From Eubacteriales bacterium (GTDB lineage Bacteria > Bacillota > Clostridia > Lachnospirales > Lachnospiraceae), in NCBI GenBank assembly GCA_030536575.1, contig JAUNPS010000001.1:153595-217594 (forward strand): a stretch of DNA of 64,000 nucleotides, written 5' to 3'. Of the stretch, positions 1 to 7,530 are shown piece after piece. How positions within the stretch are numbered: the first letter of the stretch is position 1; every line of letters begins with the position of its first letter. The notes under the pieces were generated by a model. The model worked only from the letters and a program-made list of their open reading frames with translations. It was not told the DNA's origin and did not search any database. A program made the position numbers and the translations under genes.

Positions 1-95
1 CCAGCCGGGCAAAGCGCCGCTAACATACCCGAACCCAACCCAGCCGGGCAAAACACCGCTAACACGCCCGAACCACCGACAGCGGCCCCGCATAT
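1..95. repeat. 39-bp tandem repeat at window edge
   Basis: Two imperfect copies of a C-rich unit begin at positions 1-2 and 40-41; both open with CAGCCGGGCAAA and carry CCGCTAACA. The array is cut by the window start, so its copy number is unknown. It lies downstream of the last gene of the long minus-strand operon. Confidence 0.6.
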
Positions 96-143
96 GACGC
101 TCCGCCCCGGCAGGCGGCTTTTGGCTGCCGAAACACGCCCGCC

Positions 144-1829
144 TCACCCCTCCCTCATCCTCTCCACCAGTCCCGCCCGGTCCAGCTTCCCGCTGGCCGT
201 GCGCGGCATCTCCCCCAACCTTACAAACCTCTCCGGCACCATATACCCCGCCAGCCGCCCCTTCAGCGCCTTCCTCATCTCCTTTTCTTCCAACTCCCCG
301 ACGAAAAAGCACCACAGCTTCCCCGTCTCCTTCTGGAAAAGCACACATCCGTCCTTCCACCCCGGTATAGCACGCAGCGCGGCCTCCACCTCTCCCAGCT
401 CCATCCGATAACCCAAATGCTTCACCTGCGCATCGCGCCTCCCCAGCACCACAAGCTGTCCGTCCTCCCGCAGATATCCCACATCCCCGGTATGGTAAAA
501 GCGCTCCTGCCATCCCTTCTTAAGCGGATCGTTCACCCAGGCCGCGGCCGTGCGCGTCCCATCCTGGTAATACCCCGCCGAAATCCACGGGCTGGAAACC
601 AGCATCTCGCCCGGCGTCCCCGCCGGAACCTCCCTGCCCGCTTCATCCACAAACAGGAGATGCGCCAGGGGAAATGGCCTTCCCACCGGAAGCGGTTCTC
701 TTTCCTTTGGCGGCCCTTCCACCTTCCCCACCGCCACGGAAAAGGCCTCGGTGGAGCCGTAGAAATTCCACCACCGTGCGTTCGGCGCAGCCTCCATCCA
801 GGCGACGAGAGGCCTCCAGGGCATCGCCTCCCCCGACATAATTCCATAGCGAAGCTTTGGCAGGCACCCCGCCTCCAGCGCATCCGTCACCCCGACAAAG
901 CTCGATGGCGTCATCGTCAGCTCCGTCACATGGTTTCTGTTCAAGCACTCAATAAATTTCTTCGGGAAAGAAAGCACGCCCACCGGAAGCAGATAAACCG
1001 CCGCTCCCAGCGCCACAGGCGGAAACACGTCGATGATCGAATTTGCGTAGAAAAACGGCGACTGATTCCCGAAAATCACATTTTCATCAAATCCATACGC
1101 GGCAATCGTCGCCTCCGTCCAGTGCAAATAGCTGAAATGCGTCTGAACCGAACCTTTAGGAATGCCCGTAGACCCGCTCGTATATAAAATCGACACCGGG
1201 TCATAAACACTCGACCGCCGCCGGATTTCCTCCAAAACCGCCGCATCCGGCTCCACCCTCACCGCATCCTCATACGAAAGCACCGCCCCAAACAGAGCCT
1301 GCCCGCCAGGCGCGCCCGCGCAAACTTCCACCAGCCCCGGCGCTCCAACCTCCGACCCGGCCGCACATAACCCCAGGCCCGCCGCGCGAATCTCAGCCCC
1401 AGCCACGCCAGACTCCAGCCACGCCGCGCAAATCTCCGACCCGACCGCGCCAGATTCCAGCCCCGCCGCGACCGCGCCAAGCCCCTCAACCACCTCCCTC
1501 CCCTTCTCATCCACCAAAACAACTCCCGCCCCCAATCCTCTCAAAATCCCCGCCAGCCTCTCCCCCGGCATCGTCACATCCACCACCGCATACGCACACC
1601 CCGCATACACCGCCCCAAACATCACCGGCACATTCCAAATACTCCTCCCCTCCATCAAAACTGCCACCGGCCTCCTCCCAACCCCCATCCGCGCAATCGC
1701 CGTCCCAATCCTTCTCGCCCTCTCCCTCAGCGTCCCAAAATCCATCTCCTCCCTCTCATCAAAAAACGCCACGCGCTCCGGAACCCTCTCCGCCGTCCTC
1801 TCCAAAAACTCCAAAACATTCGTAAACAT
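144..1829 (-). CDS. AMP-binding (adenylation) enzyme, DltA-like, with internal repeat
   Basis: 561 residues from the ATG at 1829, chosen because an AAAGGA motif lies just upstream; two in-frame ATGs lie 9 and 18 bases earlier with poorer spacing. It is an ANL-superfamily adenylating enzyme: A3 TSGSTGIPKG (about 218-226), A5 FYGSTE (356-361), A7 YHTGD (445-449), A8 GYRMELGE (473-480) and A10 ASGK with Lys548. It should activate a carboxylic acid as acyl-AMP and load it on the carrier at 6124-6363. Core A4 reads YANS, so the Asp that binds the alpha-amino group in amino-acid-activating domains is Ala262. About 60 extra residues (115-178) form Ala/Gly-rich 14-residue repeats. It is the last gene of the operon; the true substrate is unknown. 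Confidence 0.85.
   Translation of the reverse strand: MFTNVLEFLERTAERVPERVAFFDEREEMDFGTLRERARRIGTAIARMGVGRRPVAVLMEGRSIWNVPVMFGAVYAGCAYAVVDVTMPGERLAGILRGLGAGVVLVDEKGREVVEGLGAVAAGLESGAVGSEICAAWLESGVAGAEIRAAGLGLCAAGSEVGAPGLVEVCAGAPGGQALFGAVLSYEDAVRVEPDAAVLEEIRRRSSVYDPVSILYTSGSTGIPKGSVQTHFSYLHWTEATIAAYGFDENVIFGNQSPFFYANSIIDVFPPVALGAAVYLLPVGVLSFPKKFIECLNRNHVTELTMTPSSFVGVTDALEAGCLPKLRYGIMSGEAMPWRPLVAWMEAAPNARWWNFYGSTEAFSVAVGKVEGPPKEREPLPVGRPFPLAHLLFVDEAGREVPAGTPGEMLVSSPWISAGYYQDGTRTAAAWVNDPLKKGWQERFYHTGDVGYLREDGQLVVLGRRDAQVKHLGYRMELGEVEAALRAIPGWKDGCVLFQKETGKLWCFFVGELEEKEMRKALKGRLAGYMVPERFVRLGEMPRTASGKLDRAGLVERMREG
1302..1469 (-). repeat. 42-bp coding tandem repeat (four 14-residue units)
   Basis: Inside the adenylation gene, residues 121-176 read as four degenerate 14-residue units of the pattern AAGLESGAVGSEIC, each 42 bp. 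The array lies between the N-terminal part and A3, where the paralogous enzyme at 4640-6127 has no such block. Confidence 0.65.
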
Positions 1830-1854
1830 CTCATCCATCCTTTCCATGCCGCCA

Positions 1855-1998
1855 GCTCTCCGCCGCAGCCATCCATAACCGCCCCTGCGCACCCGGCCAC
1901 GAAACGCCGCGCGCCCATCTGGAACCGCCCCTACACGCCCGGACACGAAACGCCGCCACGCCCATCCGGAACCGCCCCCGCGCATCCTGCCACGCCCG
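1855..1998. repeat. 46-bp intergenic tandem repeat
   Basis: Between the SGNH-like gene and the second adenylation gene lie about three degenerate copies of a 46-bp unit. The motif GAAACGCCGC recurs at 1901 and 1947, and GGAACCGCCC at 1921 and 1968. The array makes up most of the 210-bp gap between the two genes. Confidence 0.6.
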
Positions 1999-2039
1999 GC
2001 CCCGTCCGCGAATCCCAGCCCGTCAGCCGCGCCCTTCTC

Positions 2040-3092
2040 TCACGCCGACTCAAAAAATTCATACCCCTCATACCACTTCTTTGCACACCTCTCATAAGAC
2101 GCATACGCCTCATCCCCCCGCCTGTCCAAAATCCCATACCTCTCCCTCAAATCCTCCCCCAACTTCCTTGAAAACGTCACACTCCCCTTCACATTCAAAT
2201 GCTGCCAATCCGCAAAATCCGACGAATACCGCAGCCCAAACCGCAAATCCGGGTCATTGTAATCAATCCCACCAAACCCATACTCCTCCGCAACATTCCA
2301 CAGCGCATTATAATACATCTGATCCGCCGCATAATCCGGATTCGGAATCCCCACCAGCATCACCTCAATCCCCTCTTCCCTGCACAACTCAAAAATCTTC
2401 CTCGCATACGCCTCCTCCCTCTCATTCAGCTTCCTCCCCATCGTCGTCGCCACCACCGACGGCCTCTGATGGCTCTCCACCTCATCCACCTCAATAAACC
2501 CCTTCCAATCCTTTCCGCGCCCGCCATTATCCGGCGGCAGCACAAAATCCTCCGCCGTCAGCGACCCGTAATTATTATGTACCTGCGGCAATCCCAACAG
2601 ATAATCCAACGCCTCCAGCGGCTCCTCCACACAAGCCAGAATCGCCCCGGCCCGATTTTCCAGGCCCCTGATTCCATAAGTCGAAAGAATCGTCCTCCCC
2701 CGCTTCGAATAATCCCGCGTATACGCCGAAGCCTTCGCATCCAGCAAAATCACCTGCGGACTCTGCGTCTTTAATGCCTCCCGAATCGCATAATAACTGA
2801 CCCAGAACGGCTGCTCCGCGCTGCACAGATCATAAGCGGCAATGCCATACTCCGACCACAGCACATTCGTATTCACCCCCGCATAAACCAGGCTGGTTCC
2901 CACCGCCAGCACATCCACGCTGTCCTCCTCCTGCTCATACAGATTCATCATACTGCAGATCCCATAATCATGCTTCGGCGTCAGGACATACGTCGCATAA
3001 GACAGCAAAACGCCGGCGATCAAAAAAAATCCGATCACCCGCATCCAAAACCGCCCCAACACCCTTCTCCTGCTTTCCTTCTTCTCTTCCAT
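2040..3092 (-). CDS. DltD-like SGNH-fold exported protein
   Basis: 350 residues from the ATG at 3092 behind GAGGTGATTGCC; the longer open frame upstream is not needed. One N-terminal membrane segment (about 18-38) puts the rest outside the cell. GTS at 65-67 gives the nucleophile-type Ser67, and DWQH near the C-terminus gives Asp295/His298, the usual SGNH arrangement and the same general plan as DltD. DltD-like proteins work with an MBOAT to move an activated acyl group onto an extracellular polymer. It starts 10 bases after the MBOAT stop and is presumably co-translated with it. Sequence similarity to true DltD looks low, so the acceptor (teichoic acid or another glycan) is not fixed. Confidence 0.75.
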   Translation of the reverse strand: MEEKKESRRRVLGRFWMRVIGFFLIAGVLLSYATYVLTPKHDYGICSMMNLYEQEEDSVDVLAVGTSLVYAGVNTNVLWSEYGIAAYDLCSAEQPFWVSYYAIREALKTQSPQVILLDAKASAYTRDYSKRGRTILSTYGIRGLENRAGAILACVEEPLEALDYLLGLPQVHNNYGSLTAEDFVLPPDNGGRGKDWKGFIEVDEVESHQRPSVVATTMGRKLNEREEAYARKIFELCREEGIEVMLVGIPNPDYAADQMYYNALWNVAEEYGFGGIDYNDPDLRFGLRYSSDFADWQHLNVKGSVTFSRKLGEDLRERYGILDRRGDEAYASYERCAKKWYEGYEFFESA

Positions 3093-3102
3093 GGCAATCA
3101 CC

Positions 3103-4659
3103 TCAAAACTGCGTATACAAAAACGCCGCCCCGTCAAACTCCGGCCCATAAACGCCCAGCACCAGGATTCCAAGCAGCAATGCCAGCAAAACCTGCCACC
3201 GCACCCAAACCCGCGCCTTCGCAATCCTCCCGCACACATCCACTCCGCGCTCGCCCAGAACATCCACCGCCAGCAGCACCAGCAATGCAATTCCCGCGAT
3301 CACCCACTCCCGCACCGTCATAATTCCCGTCATCCGCTTTGCAAACCCGGAAAAATCCCACCCGGAAAAACTCTGCAAAAGCAGCGAAAACCCCTGCCGC
3401 GGCCCGGAAGTAAACGCAAAATACTGCGGAATCAATACCAAAATCCATGTCCGTGCCACACGGACGCCCCGCATCCAACCTCCCTTTGGCGTTCGAAACG
3501 TCCGGTTCATCTTTTTCCACAACGGCGTAAGCAGAATCGCCCCCGCCATCACAAATCCGAAATACGCCCCATAAATGACCGCATTCCAATTCGCCGTATG
3601 CCACACCCCGATCAGCAGAAACACCAAAAACGTTCCCACCACCGTCGGCACCAACCGCCCAACCATCTTTCCAAACACCTTCGAAGCCGCCCGCCCAAGC
3701 GCCAGCCCCGCCTTCGACGTCGTAAACGGATACAGCAAATACGACCGGAACCACGCCCCCAGCGTCCGATGCCACCGCCTCCAATACTCCGCCACACTCT
3801 CCGAAAAGAACGGCCTCCGGAAATTCTCCGGCAGCACAATGCCAAACATCTGCGAGATCCCCCTCACCACATCCACCCCGCCGGAAAAATCCGCGTACAG
3901 CCGCACCATATAAAGCGCCGCGCCGCCCACTGCCATCCACCCCGGAAGCCCTTCCTCTCCCAGCAGAACCGCCGTCGTCAGCGCCAGCCTGTCCGCGATC
4001 ACCAGCTTTTTAAAATAACCCCAAAGCATCCGCAGGAATCCCCCGCTCACCACTTCCGGTTCTAAAACATGTTCCTCGAAAAGCTGTCCGCCCAGCTCCT
4101 TCCAGGCAGAAATCGGCCCCTGCGTCATCTGCGGGAAATACCCCAGAAACAGCCACATTTTCAACGGATTTTTCTGCGCCTGCGCCTTCCCCCGGTAAAC
4201 GTCCACCAGCCATCCCGCCGACTGAAACGTAAAATAACTCAGCCCAAGCGGCGCCGCCAGTTCCCACACCGGAAACGACCACCGCCCCTGCCCCAGATCA
4301 TTCAGCCAGGCTGCGGCCGCAGGCTCATATTTCAGAAAAGCCATTGCCCCAAGGTCGAACGTCAGCAGCATTGCCAGGACTATTTTCTGCAATGTTTCAT
4401 ACCGCTTTACGCTCCGGCCTGCCCCTTCCGTACTCCGAAGATCCGCTTCTTTTCGCTTCAGAATCTCCAGCACAAGGCCTCCCAGCCACACATTCCACGC
4501 CACAACCGTCAGATGTACCACGCTTCTCCATCCGGCGCAGGACACAAAAAGAAAGCTGCCTAAAAGCAGCGCCAGCCAGCGCCGTCTCCTCGGCAGCAAA
4601 TAATAGACCATCCACACCGCCGCCGTAAAAAACAGAAACTCAAACGACAGAATGCTCAT
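3103..4659 (-). CDS. MBOAT family O-acyltransferase (DltB/AlgI-like)
   Basis: 518 residues with many hydrophobic helices. The MBOAT signatures are present: YWRRWH with His297 and LIGVWHTANW with catalytic-type His354. It should take an acyl group from the cytoplasmic carrier and pass it across the membrane. The last residues read FLYTQF, a C-terminal F-x-Y-x-x-F pattern shared with the second MBOAT at 43721; published work on DltX points to such a C-terminal Tyr motif as the acyl relay, so a separate DltX may not be needed. The start overlaps the end of the upstream adenylation gene by 20 bases, which implies translational coupling. Confidence 0.88.
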   Translation of the reverse strand: MSILSFEFLFFTAAVWMVYYLLPRRRRWLALLLGSFLFVSCAGWRSVVHLTVVAWNVWLGGLVLEILKRKEADLRSTEGAGRSVKRYETLQKIVLAMLLTFDLGAMAFLKYEPAAAAWLNDLGQGRWSFPVWELAAPLGLSYFTFQSAGWLVDVYRGKAQAQKNPLKMWLFLGYFPQMTQGPISAWKELGGQLFEEHVLEPEVVSGGFLRMLWGYFKKLVIADRLALTTAVLLGEEGLPGWMAVGGAALYMVRLYADFSGGVDVVRGISQMFGIVLPENFRRPFFSESVAEYWRRWHRTLGAWFRSYLLYPFTTSKAGLALGRAASKVFGKMVGRLVPTVVGTFLVFLLIGVWHTANWNAVIYGAYFGFVMAGAILLTPLWKKMNRTFRTPKGGWMRGVRVARTWILVLIPQYFAFTSGPRQGFSLLLQSFSGWDFSGFAKRMTGIMTVREWVIAGIALLVLLAVDVLGERGVDVCGRIAKARVWVRWQVLLALLLGILVLGVYGPEFDGAAFLYTQF

Positions 4660-6127
4660 CTTCTACCTCCCGTCTGACCTGCAGGCGGTCAATTTTCCCG
4701 CTCCCCGTCCGCGGAAGCTCCTCCCGCCTGTGCCACTCATCCGGCAGCATATAGCGCGGAAGCACCTTTCGAAGCGCCGCCTGAACCGTCCGCTCAGAGG
4801 CCTCCCCGGTATAAACCCCGACAATCCGCTCGCGGGCCGCATCATAATAACAGCAGCCAAGCAAAACGCCCTCCACCGCATTTAACGCGCCCTCGATCTC
4901 GCCCAGCTCAATCCGGTAGCCGTTCCGCTTAATCTGCGCATCCCGCCGTCCCAGAAACAGCAGCTCGCCCCTCTCATTCCACGCGCCCAGATCCCCGGTG
5001 CGGTAAATCCTTTCCGAAATCTGCGGCCGCAGCGGATTCGGGACAAAAACCTCCTCCGTCTTTTCCGGCGCATTGTAATAGCCTGGGGAAAGGCAGGTTC
5101 CGCCCACGCAAATCTCGCCGTCGATCAGCAAAATCCGCGTATTCGCGCAGGGCTTCCCGATGGGAAGGCTGTCCGTATCGGCAAACGCACGGTCTACCCG
5201 ATACCAGGTACACACATCCGTGATCTCCGTAGGTCCGTACATATTCACATAATCCGCCTCCGGCAGCGCCGCCCGCCAGCGATTCAGCACCCGGCAGGCC
5301 ATGGTTTCCCCGCAGAAAAACACCCGCCGCATCTCCGGCAGCATTCCAGGCTCCAAAACCTCCGCGTTCGCCACCGCCGCCAGCGCCGACGGCACCCAGA
5401 ACAGGGTATCGATCCGTTCCCGCCGAAGCGTTTCGACGAGCCTCTTCGGAAACAGGAAATCCGACCGCGGAACCAGACAGAGCGTCCCCGCCATCCGCAT
5501 TGTCCCATAAATGTCCAGCACCGAATTGTCGAAATAGAACGGAGCCTGGCTGGCAAACCGGCATCCCCCAGGCAGGCGCAGCGCCCCGCAGGCCCACTCC
5601 ACAAAATCGATCACATTCCGATGCGTAATCGAAACGCCCTTCGGAATCCCCGTCGAACCGCTGGTAAACAGCACATACAGCAGGTCACAGTCAATCTGCG
5701 CCTCCCGCCGTTCCCGCAGCGCTGTCTCATCGATCTCTTCCGGAACGTCCTCCGCCGCACAGACAAGCGCGCCTTCGGCAATCCGCCCCGCAGTCTCCGC
5801 AAGCCGCCGTTCGCATAAAACAACCCTCGGTTCTAAAGTCGAAACCACCAGCCGCATCCGCGCCTCCGGCATCGACGAATCCAACGGCGTATAAAAGCAA
5901 TTCGCATACACCGCCCCAAGCATCGCCGCCACGCACTCCGGGCTTTTCTCCATCAGGATCAGAACCGGGGACTGCGCAGGAATCCGCCTGGCCAAAAATG
6001 ACCCGATTTCCCGCGCTTTCCGCCAAAGTTCCAACCATGTCCGATACGCTCCGGACTGGCCGCAGGCGTCCGTGTGGGGCGCACACGAAGCGGCGTTCTC
6101 CAGCCAGTCCAGCACATTGCGCATCAT
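4640..6127 (-). CDS. Amino-acid adenylation enzyme, DltA-like
   Basis: 495 residues, close to the usual DltA length. ANL motifs are all present: FTSGSTGIPKG (154-164), MYGPTE (296-301), YRTGD (375-379), NGYRIELGE (402-410) and GSGK with Lys478. Core A4 is FDNSVLD with Asp200, the residue that contacts the alpha-amino group in amino-acid-activating domains, so an amino acid (D-Ala or another) is the likely substrate. It starts within the carrier stop codon (ATGA overlap at 6124-6127) and runs into the MBOAT, which supports a carrier-adenylase-MBOAT unit. Whether it is specific for D-alanine cannot be read here. Confidence 0.88.
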   Translation of the reverse strand: MMRNVLDWLENAASCAPHTDACGQSGAYRTWLELWRKAREIGSFLARRIPAQSPVLILMEKSPECVAAMLGAVYANCFYTPLDSSMPEARMRLVVSTLEPRVVLCERRLAETAGRIAEGALVCAAEDVPEEIDETALRERREAQIDCDLLYVLFTSGSTGIPKGVSITHRNVIDFVEWACGALRLPGGCRFASQAPFYFDNSVLDIYGTMRMAGTLCLVPRSDFLFPKRLVETLRRERIDTLFWVPSALAAVANAEVLEPGMLPEMRRVFFCGETMACRVLNRWRAALPEADYVNMYGPTEITDVCTWYRVDRAFADTDSLPIGKPCANTRILLIDGEICVGGTCLSPGYYNAPEKTEEVFVPNPLRPQISERIYRTGDLGAWNERGELLFLGRRDAQIKRNGYRIELGEIEGALNAVEGVLLGCCYYDAARERIVGVYTGEASERTVQAALRKVLPRYMLPDEWHRREELPRTGSGKIDRLQVRREVEDEHSVV

Positions 6128-6363
6128 GGCCGCGCCTGGCAGATGCGGATAAACTCCAGCATTGCCTGCACATTGTTAAAATTCTCCGGCTCGATATCCC
6201 CAGTCTTAATCTGAATCCCAAAGGCCTCATCCAGCCCGGCAATGATCTGCGTCAATGCAATGGAATCGATCAGCCCGTCGTCCACCAGCGCCGTCTCCTT
6301 CGCAAAATCAATCTCGTCATCCACTTCCGTCAAAACGCCCAGCAGCTTTTCCATTTCTCCCAT
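6124..6363 (-). CDS. Acyl/aminoacyl carrier protein (DltC-like)
   Basis: 79 residues from the ATG at 6363, placed 8 bases after GGGAGG; a GTG two codons earlier sits too close to that site. The motif DGLIDSIALT carries the phosphopantetheine Ser34. The size, acidic character and helical pattern fit a carrier of the DltC/ACP group. It should receive an acyl or aminoacyl group from one or both adenylation enzymes and donate it to the MBOAT. It follows the transporter ATPase gene by only 23 bases and overlaps the adenylation gene by four. No phosphopantetheinyl transferase is in the window. Confidence 0.88.
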   Translation of the reverse strand: MGEMEKLLGVLTEVDDEIDFAKETALVDDGLIDSIALTQIIAGLDEAFGIQIKTGDIEPENFNNVQAMLEFIRICQARP

Positions 6364-6386
6364 CGTCACAGCCTCCCTCTTTGCAG

Positions 6387-7496
6387 TCAGGCATTGATCC
6401 GCTTTTCCGTCAGCGGGTCAAACAGATGCAGCTTCGCCCGGTTCGGCTTCAAAAACAGCTTCTTCTCCTTCGGAGCCATCTCACCGGTGTACTTAAACAC
6501 CACCACCTTGTCGCCCACATGGACGTAGATCAGATACGCGTCGCCCAGCGGCTCGATGGAATCCACACTGGCCTCGATGGCATCCGCGCCCTCCTTCGCC
6601 AGCTCGAAATCCGACGGCCGGATTCCCAAATCCACCTGTTTCCCGGAATAGCCGCTCAGGCAGTCCTTGAGGTTTTCCGGAATTTTCAACTGGAATGCGC
6701 CGCCGTCCAGCACATCCCCCTTCACCTTGCAGCGGAACAGGTTGATCTGCGGCGTGCCGAGGAATCCCGCCACGAACTCGTTCGCCGGATGGTCGTACAG
6801 GTCGTTCGGCGTCCCCTGCTGCATGATCTTGCCCTCTTTCAGGAGAACAATGTGATCGGCCATTGTCATCGCCTCGGTCTGGTCATGGGTAACGTAAATC
6901 GTCGTAATGCCAAGCTGTTCCTGAATCTTTTTCAGCTCATAGCGCACCTGGTCGCGCAGCTTCGCATCCAGGTTCCCCAGCGGTTCATCCAGGAGGAACA
7001 CCTGCGGGTCGCGCACCAGGGCTCTCCCCAGCGCCACACGCTGTCTTTGTCCGCCGGACAGTTCCGCCGGGCGGCGATCCAAAAGCTGTTCGATAGACAG
7101 CATATTCGCCATATAATTCACGCGCTTCTCGATTTCCTCCTTCGGCGCTTTCTTCGTTTTCAGGGCAAAGGACATATTTTCGCGCACGGTCATGTTTGGG
7201 TAAAGGGCGTACTCCTGGAACACCATTGCAATGTTCCGCTCCTGGGGCGGCACGAAGGTCTTTTCCTTCTTCGAGCCGTCCGCCAGGGTCATCACCTCGT
7301 CCCCAAAACGGATTTCGCCTTTTACCGGGTGCAAAAGCCCCGCGATACAGTGCATTGCCGTGGATTTCCCGCAGCCGGAGGGGCCTAAGAATACACAGAA
7401 TTCACCGTCTTTGATCTCCAGGCTGAACTTGTCCAGCACATAGGATTTTCCTTTATTATAGGATACGCTCATATCCTGAATCGTAATGGAAGCCAT
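6387..7496 (-). CDS. ugpC: ABC transporter ATP-binding protein, MsmX/UgpC type
   Basis: 369 residues. Walker A GPSGCGKST (38-46), signature LSGGQ (146-150), Walker B VFLLDEP (166-172) and a C-terminal regulatory/TOBE part of about 130 residues mark the CUT1 sugar-transporter ATPase group. In Firmicutes such ATPases energise several transporters that lack their own. It lies in the operon with one complete set of permeases (9430-11359), and may also serve the permeases at 54604-56372, which have no ATPase nearby. The ribosome site GAGGAAAGG is well placed. The carrier-protein gene begins 23 bases downstream. Confidence 0.93.
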   Translation of the reverse strand: MASITIQDMSVSYNKGKSYVLDKFSLEIKDGEFCVFLGPSGCGKSTAMHCIAGLLHPVKGEIRFGDEVMTLADGSKKEKTFVPPQERNIAMVFQEYALYPNMTVRENMSFALKTKKAPKEEIEKRVNYMANMLSIEQLLDRRPAELSGGQRQRVALGRALVRDPQVFLLDEPLGNLDAKLRDQVRYELKKIQEQLGITTIYVTHDQTEAMTMADHIVLLKEGKIMQQGTPNDLYDHPANEFVAGFLGTPQINLFRCKVKGDVLDGGAFQLKIPENLKDCLSGYSGKQVDLGIRPSDFELAKEGADAIEASVDSIEPLGDAYLIYVHVGDKVVVFKYTGEMAPKEKKLFLKPNRAKLHLFDPLTEKRINA

Positions 7497-7530
7497 AAGA
7501 CCACCTTTCCTCTCTCCGATTTTCCTGCGG

